From JANQGG01 sp964642175 (GTDB lineage Bacteria; Bacteroidota; Chlorobiia; Chlorobiales; Chloroherpetonaceae), in contig CAZXOK010000001.1 in NCBI GenBank assembly GCA_964642175.1, positions 1 through 64,000 on the forward strand: a stretch of DNA of 64,000 nucleotides, in the 5' to 3' direction. Under the pieces are notes generated by a model. It did not search any database, had not been told where the DNA came from, and worked only from the letters and a program-made list of their open reading frames with translations. Positions 44,750-54,033 of this stretch are shown here, piece after piece (position 1 is the first letter of the stretch; every line of letters begins with the position of its first letter). The position numbers were made by a program, and so were the translations under genes.

Positions 44750-44853
44750 CAAAGTCATTCTTCATCAGTTTTTGCGCTTTTTGCCAATTTCAGTTTAAAC
44801 CCAATTTTGTAAAATAACATTACAGAGTTGGGTTAATTTATTCTTACAAGCAC

Positions 44854-46098
44854 ATGAAAGATAAAAACCAACGTATTGTTGTAACAGGTATTGGTAACTT
44901 AACACCGATTGGTTATGGCCCGGAAGCATTTTGGGCTGCCTTGATGGAAGGTAAAAGCGGTGCGGCACCTATTACCTATTTTGATGCAACAAATTTTGTG
45001 ACCAAATTTGCCTGCGAATTAAAAGACTTTAACTCTAACGACTATATCGATCCAAAATCGGCCAGGCGTATGGATCGTTACACACAGTATGGTGTGGCAG
45101 CCGCCGAAATGGCCATTAAAGATTCTAAACTGGAGTTAAAAGAGATAGATCTCACCCGTTTCGGTGTGGTTTTTGGGTCTGGAATCGGGGGTATGACAAC
45201 CTACGACCAGCAATTCAGAACCTACATGGAAAGCGGGCCAACCCGAATCAGTCCGTTTTTTATTCCCATGTTGATCCCGGACATTGCAGCCGGTCAGATT
45301 TCTATACGGAACGGATTAATGGGGCCGAACTATGCAACAGTTTCTGCATGCGCTACGTCTTTGCATGCGATTATAGATGCCTACATGATTCTTAAAATGG
45401 GCTTTGCCGACTACATGGTTTGTGGTGGGGCAGAAGCACCAATTACCCAAATGGGTATAGCCGGATTTAATGCTTCCAGAGCACTTTCAACACGAAATGA
45501 TTCACCAGAAACAGCATCAAGACCATACGATAAAGACCGCGATGGTTTTGTCATGGGGGAAGGCTCAGGGGCATTGGTTTTAGAAACACAGGCTTCTGCA
45601 GAAGCAAGAGGGGCAAAAGTATATGCTGAACTGGCCGGTGTTGGTTTCAGCGCAGATGCAAATCATTTAACCGCCCCTCATCCTGAAGGCAAAGGGGCTA
45701 TTGTTGCCATGAAGATGGCACTCAAAGAGGCTGATATTTCCAAAGATGAAATTGACTACATCAATACGCATGGTACTGCAACACCACTGGGTGATCTGGC
45801 CGAGCTGAAGTCCATAAAAGCATTATTTGAAGATCAGGCTAATAAACTTAGCGCCAGCTCAACAAAATCTATGATCGGACATTTACTTGGTGCAGCCGGA
45901 GTTGTTGAGTCGGTTGCCTGTATTTTGGCCCTTCAGCATCAGACAGTACCACCAACTATAAATATTGAGAACCTTGATCCCGAAGTAGATGTTGATGTAA
46001 CACCAAATAAACCAAATGAACGAGAAATTAATTATGTATTGAATAATGGATTTGGATTTGGTGGTCACAACGCCTCGCTTATTTTCAAGAAAGTATAA
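44854..46098 (+). CDS. fabF: 3-oxoacyl-ACP synthase II
   Basis: Elongating beta-ketoacyl-ACP synthase of 414 residues. Catalytic Cys166 lies in ATVSACATSLHAI. The two His residues are in NTHGTATPLGD and KSMIGHLLGAAG. RRMDRYTQYG, GGAEAPITQMGIAGF, and the C-terminal NNGFGFGGHNASL are conserved. It follows acpP by 104 bases and precedes rnc by 37. Confidence 0.97.
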   Translation: MKDKNQRIVVTGIGNLTPIGYGPEAFWAALMEGKSGAAPITYFDATNFVTKFACELKDFNSNDYIDPKSARRMDRYTQYGVAAAEMAIKDSKLELKEIDLTRFGVVFGSGIGGMTTYDQQFRTYMESGPTRISPFFIPMLIPDIAAGQISIRNGLMGPNYATVSACATSLHAIIDAYMILKMGFADYMVCGGAEAPITQMGIAGFNASRALSTRNDSPETASRPYDKDRDGFVMGEGSGALVLETQASAEARGAKVYAELAGVGFSADANHLTAPHPEGKGAIVAMKMALKEADISKDEIDYINTHGTATPLGDLAELKSIKALFEDQANKLSASSTKSMIGHLLGAAGVVESVACILALQHQTVPPTINIENLDPEVDVDVTPNKPNEREINYVLNNGFGFGGHNASLIFKKV

Positions 46099-46135
46099 GT
46101 GCAAAAATCAGGTGAGATGAAAAGAATAGATTTTT

Positions 46136-46996
46136 ATGGACAGGTTATCAGACATACTCAGAAATTACTACCTGCGGATTTTCAGGGATAATCAATCGGA
46201 CCCTGCCGATCTGGAGTTACTCAAGCCAGGTTCAATGTTAAGTGAGAAAGCCATTGAGGAAATTGAAACCCTCATTGGCTTTTCACTTAATGAAAAAGCC
46301 TTGTATGAAATTGCTTTAACTCACCGCTCGGCCATCGATTTGAATATCTATAACAAGAAGAATTTTGTCTCCAATGAGCGTTTGGAGTTTTTAGGAGATG
46401 CCGTTCTTGATATGGTAGTAGCTGAAAACCTGTATCATTATTTCCCGGATTATGACGAAGGAAAGCTCACTAAACTCAGGTCACAGTTGGTAAATGCGCG
46501 CATATTAGCTACGTTTGCACGAAAAATCCATCTGGGATCTTTACTGATCGTAAGTGATGCGGCTGAAGCCATTGGTGTTCGGGATAGTGAAACCACACTT
46601 GCTGATGCCTTTGAGGCTCTGGTTGGTGCCATTTATTTGGATAGCGACTACACCCACGTAAAAAACTTTCTTGAGAAACGTATTTTAGGTAATGTCAATT
46701 TTAATGAATTGATTAAAATTGAAAACAATTACAAAAGTGTTTTGCTGGAGTTTGCACAAGCATACCATCTTAGTATTCCTTCCTATAGTGTTATTGCTGA
46801 AGAAGGCCCTTCCCATAAAAAAGTATTCACAGTAGCTGTTCATATTAACGGGCAGTTTTTAGGAGAAGGTATCGGCAGAAGTAAAAAAGCAGCTGAGCAG
46901 TTGGCAGCCCATCAGGCTATTGAAAAGCTTAAGCAAATGGATGTTCAGGAAACGCTTATGAATCAGCCTGAAAAAAATTCTTCGGTTGGCAGTTAA
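46136..46996 (+). CDS. rnc: Ribonuclease III
   Basis: Endonuclease for double-stranded RNA, used in rRNA processing. The catalytic signature NERLEFLGDAVLDMVVAENLY, seen as ERLEFLGDAVLD, and the second metal site ADAFEALVGAIYLD are intact. The double-stranded-RNA-binding domain covers about 196-270 (YKSVLLEFAQ, GPSHKKVFTVAV, GIGRSKKAAEQLAA). Length of 286 residues includes an N-terminal extension of about 30. rnc after fabF is the usual order in this lineage. Confidence 0.95.
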   Translation: MDRLSDILRNYYLRIFRDNQSDPADLELLKPGSMLSEKAIEEIETLIGFSLNEKALYEIALTHRSAIDLNIYNKKNFVSNERLEFLGDAVLDMVVAENLYHYFPDYDEGKLTKLRSQLVNARILATFARKIHLGSLLIVSDAAEAIGVRDSETTLADAFEALVGAIYLDSDYTHVKNFLEKRILGNVNFNELIKIENNYKSVLLEFAQAYHLSIPSYSVIAEEGPSHKKVFTVAVHINGQFLGEGIGRSKKAAEQLAAHQAIEKLKQMDVQETLMNQPEKNSSVGS

Positions 46997-47065
46997 CTAA
47001 AGTAGTGCGTATTGTCTGAGAGAAAGTTTAGAAGAGATTTTTGAAACAGTAAAACGAATTTGAGC

Positions 47066-48562
47066 ATGTTAAATCAAACTCAGTCACTTCCCTCACTGAT
47101 CTTTGAAAAATCAAAACCGGGCCGAACAGGATATACATTGCCTGCATGTGATGTTGCCAGGCAAAGTTTGCCTGATCTGTTACCAGAAAAGTTTCTTAGA
47201 AAACAAGACCCCCTGCTGCCTGAGATTCAGGAGAATGATGTGGTTCGTCATTACACCCATCTCTCAACGCTCAATCATCATGTTGATAAAAACATGTATC
47301 CGTTGGGAAGTTGCACGATGAAATACAATCCCAAAGTCAATGAGCAAACCTCTGCTTTAAGCGGTTTTTCAGCCATTCATCCCCATCAACCGGTTGAAAG
47401 CGTGCAGGGCGCACTCGAACTGATGTACAAGCTTCAGGAGTGGTTGAAAGAGATCTGCGGCATGGAGGCTATTTCTTTACAACCTGCAGCTGGTGCACAT
47501 GGCGAATTAACCGGGATTTTAATGATCCGGAAATATCATGAATCAAAAGGCAATCGCCGCAAAAAGGTACTGGTGCCCGACTCTGCGCATGGCACAAACC
47601 CGGCTACTTCGGCAATTGCCGGTTACAGCACAGTGGGTGTTAAATCAAACGAACATGGTTTAACAGATATTGATGATTTAAAATCAAAGTTGGATGAAGA
47701 TGTAGCGGCGCTGATGCTTACCAATCCTAATACGCTTGGGGTGTTTGAGTCTCAGATTATGGAAATCTCGGATCTGCTTCATCAAAATGGCAGTCTGCTT
47801 TACATGGATGGCGCCAACATGAACGCTCTGCTTGGTATAACCAAGCCAGGCGATATGGGGTTTGATGTGGTTCATTACAATTTACATAAAACATTTTCAA
47901 CCCCTCATGGCGGCGGTGGCCCGGGCTCCGGACCTGTAGGTGTTAGTAAGCGTCTTGTAGATTTCTTACCCACACCACGTATTGAAAAATCGCAAACCAG
48001 GGACAACTGTTATGTCCTTAATTCAGATTATCCCAACAGCATTGGCCGTACCATGGGCTTTTTTGGCAACTTTGGCATAATGGTTCGGGCTTACACTTAT
48101 TTGATTATGCATGGGGCAAAAGGGCTTAAAAGTATTTCTGAAAATGCCATCATCAATGCCAATTACTTGCTAAGTCTCTTAAAATCAGACTATAAGCTTC
48201 AGTACGATGAGCCTGTGATGCATGAGTTTTGTCTTTCGGGAGATTGGCAGAAAGCTAAAGGTGTGAAAACTCTGGATATCGCCAAACGAATTCTGGACTA
48301 CGGCTTTCACGCACCAACTATTTATTTCCCATTGATTGTTCGCGAAAGCCTGATGATTGAACCCACAGAGTCTGAGTCCAAGGAAACCCTTGATGCGTTT
48401 GCAGCGGTGATGCTTAAAATCGCACGTGAAGTTGAAGAAAATCCTGAACTTGTTCTCGAAGCACCCCACCATGCACCAATTAAACGATTAGATGATGCGT
48501 ATGCTTCCCGCAATATCAATGTAAAGTATTCAGAGCCTGAAGCTGAGACTCAAATGGCTTAA
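47066..48562 (+). CDS. gcvPB: Glycine dehydrogenase (decarboxylating) subunit 2
   Basis: PLP subunit of the two-part P-protein of the glycine cleavage system. NMYPLGSCTMKYNPKVNE, LQPAAGAHGELTGILMI, PDSAHGTNPATSA and the PLP-lysine segment VVHYNLHKTFSTPHGGGGPG (Lys275) are diagnostic. GPVGVSKRLVDFLP follows. I start at the ATG at 47066 rather than the in-frame TTG two codons earlier. No gcvPA, gcvT or gcvH is next to it. Confidence 0.95.
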   Translation: MLNQTQSLPSLIFEKSKPGRTGYTLPACDVARQSLPDLLPEKFLRKQDPLLPEIQENDVVRHYTHLSTLNHHVDKNMYPLGSCTMKYNPKVNEQTSALSGFSAIHPHQPVESVQGALELMYKLQEWLKEICGMEAISLQPAAGAHGELTGILMIRKYHESKGNRRKKVLVPDSAHGTNPATSAIAGYSTVGVKSNEHGLTDIDDLKSKLDEDVAALMLTNPNTLGVFESQIMEISDLLHQNGSLLYMDGANMNALLGITKPGDMGFDVVHYNLHKTFSTPHGGGGPGSGPVGVSKRLVDFLPTPRIEKSQTRDNCYVLNSDYPNSIGRTMGFFGNFGIMVRAYTYLIMHGAKGLKSISENAIINANYLLSLLKSDYKLQYDEPVMHEFCLSGDWQKAKGVKTLDIAKRILDYGFHAPTIYFPLIVRESLMIEPTESESKETLDAFAAVMLKIAREVEENPELVLEAPHHAPIKRLDDAYASRNINVKYSEPEAETQMA

Positions 48563-48635
48563 GCTTTAATTTTGGGGAAGATTTCCTATGGCTTATCTCA
48601 ATAAGCAAAAATGGGCTGAAATAGATGTGTAAACC

Positions 48636-48676
48636 AAAAAAGGCAACTTTTGAAGAAGAAGTTGCCTTTTTAAGTC
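48636..48676. terminator. Bidirectional terminator between gcvPB and the HNH gene
   Basis: AAAAGGCAACTT (48638-48649) pairs perfectly with AAGTTGCCTTTT (48659-48670), with A and T runs on either side. The stop codon of the minus-strand HNH gene lies inside its edge. Confidence 0.9.
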
Positions 48677-49182
48677 ATAAAAAGAAATGGTTTCCAGGAG
48701 TCGGATACATTGCCAACATATTGCCTCATAAACATAACATGACTCGGCCTGATGGGTTTACTCATCAATGGCATCTTGGCTTGTTCAGGGGTCCGGTTTG
48801 CTTTGGTATTGTTACACCGTGTGCAAGCTGTTACAAGGTTATCCCAGGTATCCCCACCACCCTGTGATTTAGGAACCACATGATCAATGGTTAGTGGCAT
48901 GTCTGTTCGGCCGCAATACTGACACTGGAAGTTGTCCCTTCGCAATATATTTTTACGACTAAGCATAATTCGTTTAAATGGTACTGCGACATAAAAATTC
49001 AGGCGAACAACACTTGGCATCGGATACTCCAAAGATACAGCACGAATGGATTGATCTTCATAAGCAGCAACCATTTGAGCCTTACCTGCAAATACCAATA
49101 CAATAGCCTTTCTTGCATCGCAAATACTCATTGGTTCGTAGCTCTGGTTCAGAACTAGAACTTTAGAGTTAAGTAATTTCAT
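48670..49182 (-). CDS. HNH endonuclease-domain protein
   Basis: A 170-residue protein of the common bacterial HNH family. The HNH fold is at about 87-140: CQYCGRTDMPLTIDHVVPKSQGGGDTWDNLVTACTRCNNTK, which I read as CQYCG, TIDHVVP, the Asn of WDNLVTAC and CxRCNNTKAN, giving two CxxC zinc pairs and a His. The N-terminal 80 residues (VLVLNQSYEPMSICDARKAIVLV) are typical of this group. Biological role is unknown, possibly DNA repair. The start at 49182 was preferred over an upstream ATG that adds 20 hydrophobic residues. Confidence 0.88.
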   Translation of the reverse strand: MKLLNSKVLVLNQSYEPMSICDARKAIVLVFAGKAQMVAAYEDQSIRAVSLEYPMPSVVRLNFYVAVPFKRIMLSRKNILRRDNFQCQYCGRTDMPLTIDHVVPKSQGGGDTWDNLVTACTRCNNTKANRTPEQAKMPLMSKPIRPSHVMFMRQYVGNVSDSWKPFLFMT

Positions 49183-49502
49183 ACGATAAAGAATTGTTAA
49201 AAAAAATTTTCGCTGAAAATGTAAAAGGCGATTAAAGGACAAAGGGTGTCCGGGTTAAAAAATAATTGCTCAATATCAGGTACTTTTACAAAAAAAGCAA
49301 ATATAACCCTAAGTGAGGCTGCATACCGGACGCAAATTCAAATCAAGTATATAACACACATTTTTTTAATAAAATGTTCATCGTTTATGTTTTCATTAAT
49401 TTTTAAGGCTTTTTCGGTTTTTTTGACAGTCATTAGTAGAACTTTTAGATAGCATTAAGCGTACTATTAGGAAATATTACTAATAAATAAAAATTACATA
49501 TT
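49183..49502. other. Divergent intergenic region between the HNH gene and the membrane-protein gene
   Basis: 320 bases, strongly AT-rich. It has a short inverted repeat near 49238-49253 (GGACAAAGGGTGTCC). I see no other feature. Confidence 0.4.
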
Positions 49503-50063
49503 ATGAAGTCATTAACCGGAGCTTTACAGCAACAACAGATTTCCCCGCTATTTGCCAATGCGTTCATGTTCAGTGCCTTATGTGCAGGTTTATTCTGGAT
49601 TGTAGATCAGAGCGGGTTCGGATTCCAGATAGGTATGATCTGGGGTGGTTTCTTTGGAGCATTTTTCTATGTGATCAGTCGAAAGATAAATCAAACGATG
49701 GGAGATGGCTCTGCAGGCTTATTTACAAATGGTTTCTCTGGAACAGTAGCCGGAACATTTGCCGCTTTTGTTTCTCACCTGGTCTTTGGACCGAATTTAG
49801 ATGCATTTATCATCAGTATCTTTGGTGATATGCAAGCCGGTGTGTCTCAAATGGCATTTTATGTTATGGTTGAAGGAGCTTTCCTGGGTGGTGGTTTTGG
49901 AGTCTTCCAGTCTCTGATCATGGGTAAAGTAAATCGTATGATCGTTAATAAAATGGTTGTCGGGGATGCTAAGATTGCAACCGAGGATAATAAACTTGTC
50001 AGATACAACAATGAAGAAGCAACACAATTAAGCAAAGAACCAGAAAAACAAATGCTTAATTAA
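49503..50063 (+). CDS. Predicted multi-pass membrane protein, unknown family
   Basis: A 186-residue protein with about four hydrophobic segments (about 17-35, 41-60, 78-97, 112-140) and glycine-rich turns (GGFFGAFF, GGGFGVFQS). The hydrophilic C-terminal 45 residues (about 142-186) probably face the cytoplasm and are rich in Lys and Glu. I do not recognise the family. It has its own terminator and stands alone between the HNH gene and yajQ, 320 bases from the HNH start. Confidence 0.7.
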   Translation: MKSLTGALQQQQISPLFANAFMFSALCAGLFWIVDQSGFGFQIGMIWGGFFGAFFYVISRKINQTMGDGSAGLFTNGFSGTVAGTFAAFVSHLVFGPNLDAFIISIFGDMQAGVSQMAFYVMVEGAFLGGGFGVFQSLIMGKVNRMIVNKMVVGDAKIATEDNKLVRYNNEEATQLSKEPEKQMLN

Positions 50064-50076
50064 TCTTTTTGTTTGG

Positions 50077-50103
50077 AAAACCGGGCTTGCCCGGTTTTTT
50101 TTG
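50077..50103 (+). terminator. Intrinsic terminator after the membrane-protein gene
   Basis: AAAACCGGG (50077-50085) pairs with CCCGGTTTT (50090-50098), loop CTTG, then a T run. Confidence 0.92.
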
Positions 50104-50161
50104 TTTATAACTTATATTTGCTTTCTTTAGGTGTTCATGTTAATCCCAAATCTATCTTTTT

Positions 50162-50659
50162 ATGGCAGCAGCAAACTCTTTTGATGTCGTTTCAAAAATT
50201 GATACACACGAGCTTGATAATGCAATTAACCAGGCTCAAAAAGAACTCTCCCAGCGTTATGATCTTAAAGGCACCAATTCGGAAATTATTTTTAATAAAA
50301 CTGAAATGGATCTAAAACTGGAGTCCAAGGATGAATTTACCCTTAAAACAGTTGTGGATATTTTGCAATCCAAATTGATCAAGCGAGGGATTTCTATTAA
50401 AGCCCTCGACTATGGCAAAGTTGAACCGGCAACCCAGAAATCAGTCAGGCAAAAAGTCACATTCAAGCAGGGAATTGATAAAGAAACCAGCAAGAAAATC
50501 ACTAAACACATCAAAGACATGAAACTGAAAGTACAGGTTCAGGTACAAGGTGAAGAAGTCAGGGTCAGTGGCAAATCCAGAGATGAACTTCAGGAAGTGA
50601 TCACGTCGTTAAAAGCCATGGATTTGGATGTTCCATTACAATTTGAAAATTATAGGTAA
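50162..50659 (+). CDS. YajQ family nucleotide-binding protein
   Basis: A 165-residue cytoplasmic protein of the YajQ/DUF520 family; members bind nucleotides, tRNA or cyclic di-GMP in species where that was tested. SFDVVSKIDTHELDNAINQA and ISQRYDLKGTNSEI-like start are visible, with QVQGEEVRVSGKSRDELQEVI near the end. It begins the operon yajQ-GH3-bchZ, 18 bases before the GH3 gene. Confidence 0.92.
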   Translation: MAAANSFDVVSKIDTHELDNAINQAQKELSQRYDLKGTNSEIIFNKTEMDLKLESKDEFTLKTVVDILQSKLIKRGISIKALDYGKVEPATQKSVRQKVTFKQGIDKETSKKITKHIKDMKLKVQVQVQGEEVRVSGKSRDELQEVITSLKAMDLDVPLQFENYR

Positions 50660-50677
50660 CCCCTTTAACATAAAAAT

Positions 50678-52582
50678 ATGAACTTAAGAAGTGGCTTTGT
50701 TGGCTTTCTGGTTTTGCTGTTGTTTTCAGGCATTCAAACATCTGTTATGGCACAACATTTGGCCACTTTTCCTCAAAACGCCGACACCAGAAGCGATTCA
50801 ATTTTTCAGATATCATCCCCTGAACTTAATCCCCACAGCACAAAATTTTTATATGCAAGCAGCACAGCCTGGGTAGATAGCATGCTAGCATCGCTGAGTG
50901 TTGAAGAAAAAGTAGGCCAGCTTTTGCTTGCTTACAGTAGCTCATTCTACAAAAGCCAGGATGAAGAGACATTTGTTGAACTCTCCGATTTGATAGAGGC
51001 TCGTAGAATTGGTGGAGTAATGTTCTCAAAAGGTAATGTGTATGAAGTGGCCATGCTTGCCAATCAGTTTCAGGCCAAGGCAAAAGTTCCATTGCTGGTA
51101 AGCGCCGATATGGAATACGGTGTGGCCATGCGTATTTATCGCACAACAGAATTTCCATCTAACATGGCACTTTCGGCGACACGCTCACCCGGGTATGCAT
51201 ATAAGATGGGACGAATTATTGCTAAAGAGGCGCGTGCGTTGGGTATCCACCAAAACTATGCGCCTACCGTGGACCTGAATAATAACCCGGAAAACCCCAT
51301 TATCAATACCCGGGCATTCAGCGAGAAAATCGACCTGACAAATGTGATGTCGAAAGCCTTTATAAACGGACTACAAAACGGCGGGTTAATTGCAACAGCC
51401 AAGCATTTTCCGGGTCATGGCGATACAGAAATCGATAGCCATAAAGATCTGCCGGTATTACCGTTTAAAAAATCCAGATTGGATGCCCTGGAACTACAAC
51501 CATTTAAAGCCGCTGTTACCGAAGGGATCATGAGCGTGATGGTTGGGCATTTAGCATTACCCGAAATAGTGGAGGATGAGTCTGTGCCGGCAACCTTATC
51601 CAAAGAGGTAACTTCCAGAATACTCAGGCAGGAAATGGGCTTTAACGGCCTTGTGGTAACTGATGCCATGACCATGCATGGTGTTCGTAAAGGTTTTGAT
51701 GTTGGTGAAGCAGCCGTGCGTGCAGTTAATGCCGGCAACGACCTGGTGTTAATGTCGCCTGATTTAAACCAGGCCTATGATGCAATTCTTGATGCCGTAA
51801 ATACTAACCGTATTACCATGGCGCGTTTGAATGAATCGGTGCGTCGGATTTTAATCGCAAAAGATTGGCTGAATCTCCACAAAAACAGGTTTGTGGATTT
51901 TAATGCTATTCCCGGGCAGGTAGGTATTCAGGCCCACAAAGACCTTGCTCAGAAAATTGCAGATCACTCTATTACATTGCTTCGGAACAAGGGAACCATA
52001 TTACCGCTTACCGTTAAAACCTCCTGGCGGAAAAAAATCCTTCATGTTACATTGCAAAACGTTGAGAGTCGTAACGTGGGTAATACTTTTCAACGGGAAC
52101 TGCGAAAACGTTTTGTAACAGATCATCATCGCATAGACCCTTTAAGTAACCAGTTGAATTATAATGATGTTTACATGGCCTCCAAAAAATCAGCTGCAAT
52201 TGTGGTTTCTTGTTTTGTGGATGTCAGGCTTTGGGCAGATAATTTTGGACTGGATAAAGATCAAACCCGGTTCTTAAAAAAACTGACTTACATAGCTAAT
52301 AAAGAAAACATACCCCTGATCCTTGTTTCTTTTGGCAGTCCTTACGTTGTTATGGGTCATGATGATATCCCGGTATATTTATGTGCTTATACCGGTGTGA
52401 AAGTATCCCAAATATCAGTAGCAAAATTACTCAATGGTGAAATTTCACCAAAAGGCTATTTGCCGATTACCATACCCGGAGCGTTTAAATACAGTTATGG
52501 TTTAGGCTTCTCCGGGCCACTACCAGATCCTGGAGAAGTAACAGATTATTTACCAGATACAAAAACCGCTGAAAGCCGGTAA
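50678..52582 (+). CDS. Glycoside hydrolase family 3, probable beta-N-acetylhexosaminidase
   Basis: A 634-residue exported enzyme. A signal peptide ends near AQHLA (about 25). The GH3 N-terminal barrel (about 65-395) holds KHFPGHGDTEIDSHKDLP, read as KHFPGHG, TEIDSH and LPVL, the NagZ-type motif whose His acts as general acid/base, and the nucleophile Asp329 in VVTDAMTMHGV. A GH3 C-terminal domain follows to about 600. Target is probably peptidoglycan fragments, releasing N-acetylglucosamine. It lies between yajQ and bchZ, 24 bases from bchZ. Confidence 0.9.
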   Translation: MNLRSGFVGFLVLLLFSGIQTSVMAQHLATFPQNADTRSDSIFQISSPELNPHSTKFLYASSTAWVDSMLASLSVEEKVGQLLLAYSSSFYKSQDEETFVELSDLIEARRIGGVMFSKGNVYEVAMLANQFQAKAKVPLLVSADMEYGVAMRIYRTTEFPSNMALSATRSPGYAYKMGRIIAKEARALGIHQNYAPTVDLNNNPENPIINTRAFSEKIDLTNVMSKAFINGLQNGGLIATAKHFPGHGDTEIDSHKDLPVLPFKKSRLDALELQPFKAAVTEGIMSVMVGHLALPEIVEDESVPATLSKEVTSRILRQEMGFNGLVVTDAMTMHGVRKGFDVGEAAVRAVNAGNDLVLMSPDLNQAYDAILDAVNTNRITMARLNESVRRILIAKDWLNLHKNRFVDFNAIPGQVGIQAHKDLAQKIADHSITLLRNKGTILPLTVKTSWRKKILHVTLQNVESRNVGNTFQRELRKRFVTDHHRIDPLSNQLNYNDVYMASKKSAAIVVSCFVDVRLWADNFGLDKDQTRFLKKLTYIANKENIPLILVSFGSPYVVMGHDDIPVYLCAYTGVKVSQISVAKLLNGEISPKGYLPITIPGAFKYSYGLGFSGPLPDPGEVTDYLPDTKTAESR

Positions 52583-52606
52583 TATTTTAGAAAGACTCAC
52601 ATTAGC

Positions 52607-54031
52607 ATGACGACCAAAATTATTCGCGACGAATCCACTTCAAGTGCATTTTGGGGTGCCATCAACACACTCTGTGCATTAGACGATGTCCATGTAATTG
52701 CCGATGCACCTGTTGGGTGTTATAATTTAACCGGAGTCGCAGTCATCGACTATACTGATGCCATTGCTTACCTGGATAACTTAACACCGACCAATATTAC
52801 AGAATCTTCAGTCTCAAAGTCAGGCACGCTGGAGATCACCCAGGAAACCATAGAAAAACTGGGCCGAACAGAGAAACAGCTGATCGTTATTTCATCGGCA
52901 GAGAGTGAAATGATGGGTGCCAGCCACGAACAGTTTTTGAACACCCATTTTCCGGACGTGAAATTCTTTTCATGTAAATCGCTTGAAGACGATGAATGGA
53001 CCGGCAGGGATAAAGTGCTAAGCTGGTGCTTTGATATGTTTGATGATGGGAAACCGCAAGAGATCGAACCCGGCTCAGTTAGTATTATTGGCCCGACTTA
53101 CGGCTGTTTTAATGACTATGCCGATTTGGCAGAACTCAAACGCCTGATTGAGGGTGCCGGTGGTAAAGTTAAAACCGTCTTTCCGCTCGAAGCCTCATTG
53201 AAGGACATATCAACCTTGAAGCATTCCGAGACCATTGTGGTGATGTATGATGAGTTTGGCAAAAGCCTTACCGAAAAATTAAACCGACCAGTACTTAAGG
53301 CTCCCTTTGGATTGCATCATACCCAGCAATTTATTCTGGATTTAGGCACGCAGTTAAATACCACAGAGCAAGCCAAAACTTTCCTTGAAAAAGAAAAACA
53401 AACCACCCTGAAACTCATCTGGGATTTATGGAAAGGTCCGCAATCGGAGTGGTTTCCTACTGTTATGTTCGGTGTGGCTTCTACCAAAACTTATGTTGAG
53501 GGATTAAAAACCTGTTTGCAGGATGATCTTGGCATGCGCTGTGTATATGCTTTTGATTCCCGCGAAGGGACTAATCAAGAGGTCAGGGAAGCACTTCTCA
53601 AGCAAGCGCCACAGATTATGTTTGGCCGCATCGTGGATAAAATTTATCTGAACGAAGCGAAGGCCAAAACCCGCTTTATACCGGCAGGTTTTCCGGGGCC
53701 GATTGTTAGGCGAGCACTTGGAACACCCTTTATGGGTTTCAGCGGAGTTGTGTACCTGGTTCAGGAGATCATTAATATTATGTACGAAACCTTATTTACA
53801 TTTTTACCTGCTGATGATCCCACTCAGCCTGTTCAAACCCAACCCGGCAAACCCATTGAATGGGAACCTCAGGCGCAGACTATGCTGCAGGAAATCACCA
53901 GGAAAGCACCTTTTATCAGCCAGATCTCCTTCAGCCGCGGACTAAAAAAACAGGCCGAGCAGTTGGCCTTCAGTCAGGGAAAAGCAAAGGTAACGCTTGA
54001 GATTATTCAACAATTGCAGCAAAAAAATTAA
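52607..54031 (+). CDS. bchZ: Chlorophyllide a reductase subunit Z
   Basis: One of two catalytic subunits (BchY-BchZ) of chlorophyllide a oxidoreductase, which with the reductase BchX reduces ring B on the way to bacteriochlorophyll a. The sequence is nitrogenase-like. The family marks are VIADAPVGCYNL with a cluster-ligand candidate Cys38, SSAESEMMGA, VSIIGPTYGCFNDYADLAELKRLIEG, VMYDEFGKSL, LKLIWDLWKGPQSEWF, and the C-terminal FIPAGFPGPIVRRALGTPFMG. The C-terminal WEPQAQTMLQEI matches the green-bacterial and purple-bacterial forms. Length of 474 residues is normal. bchX and bchY are not in this window. The gene is 24 bases after GH3 and 2 bases before the next gene. Confidence 0.94.
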   Translation: MTTKIIRDESTSSAFWGAINTLCALDDVHVIADAPVGCYNLTGVAVIDYTDAIAYLDNLTPTNITESSVSKSGTLEITQETIEKLGRTEKQLIVISSAESEMMGASHEQFLNTHFPDVKFFSCKSLEDDEWTGRDKVLSWCFDMFDDGKPQEIEPGSVSIIGPTYGCFNDYADLAELKRLIEGAGGKVKTVFPLEASLKDISTLKHSETIVVMYDEFGKSLTEKLNRPVLKAPFGLHHTQQFILDLGTQLNTTEQAKTFLEKEKQTTLKLIWDLWKGPQSEWFPTVMFGVASTKTYVEGLKTCLQDDLGMRCVYAFDSREGTNQEVREALLKQAPQIMFGRIVDKIYLNEAKAKTRFIPAGFPGPIVRRALGTPFMGFSGVVYLVQEIINIMYETLFTFLPADDPTQPVQTQPGKPIEWEPQAQTMLQEITRKAPFISQISFSRGLKKQAEQLAFSQGKAKVTLEIIQQLQQKN

Positions 54032-54033
54032 CT

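Noticed and set aside
46997..47065. Glycine riboswitch upstream of gcvPB
   Set aside because: The gap is only about 70 bases and has no glycine-riboswitch core.
48670..49242. Longer HNH protein from the ATG at 49242
   Set aside because: The extra 20 residues are not part of the family; the ATG at 49182 gives the normal N-terminus.
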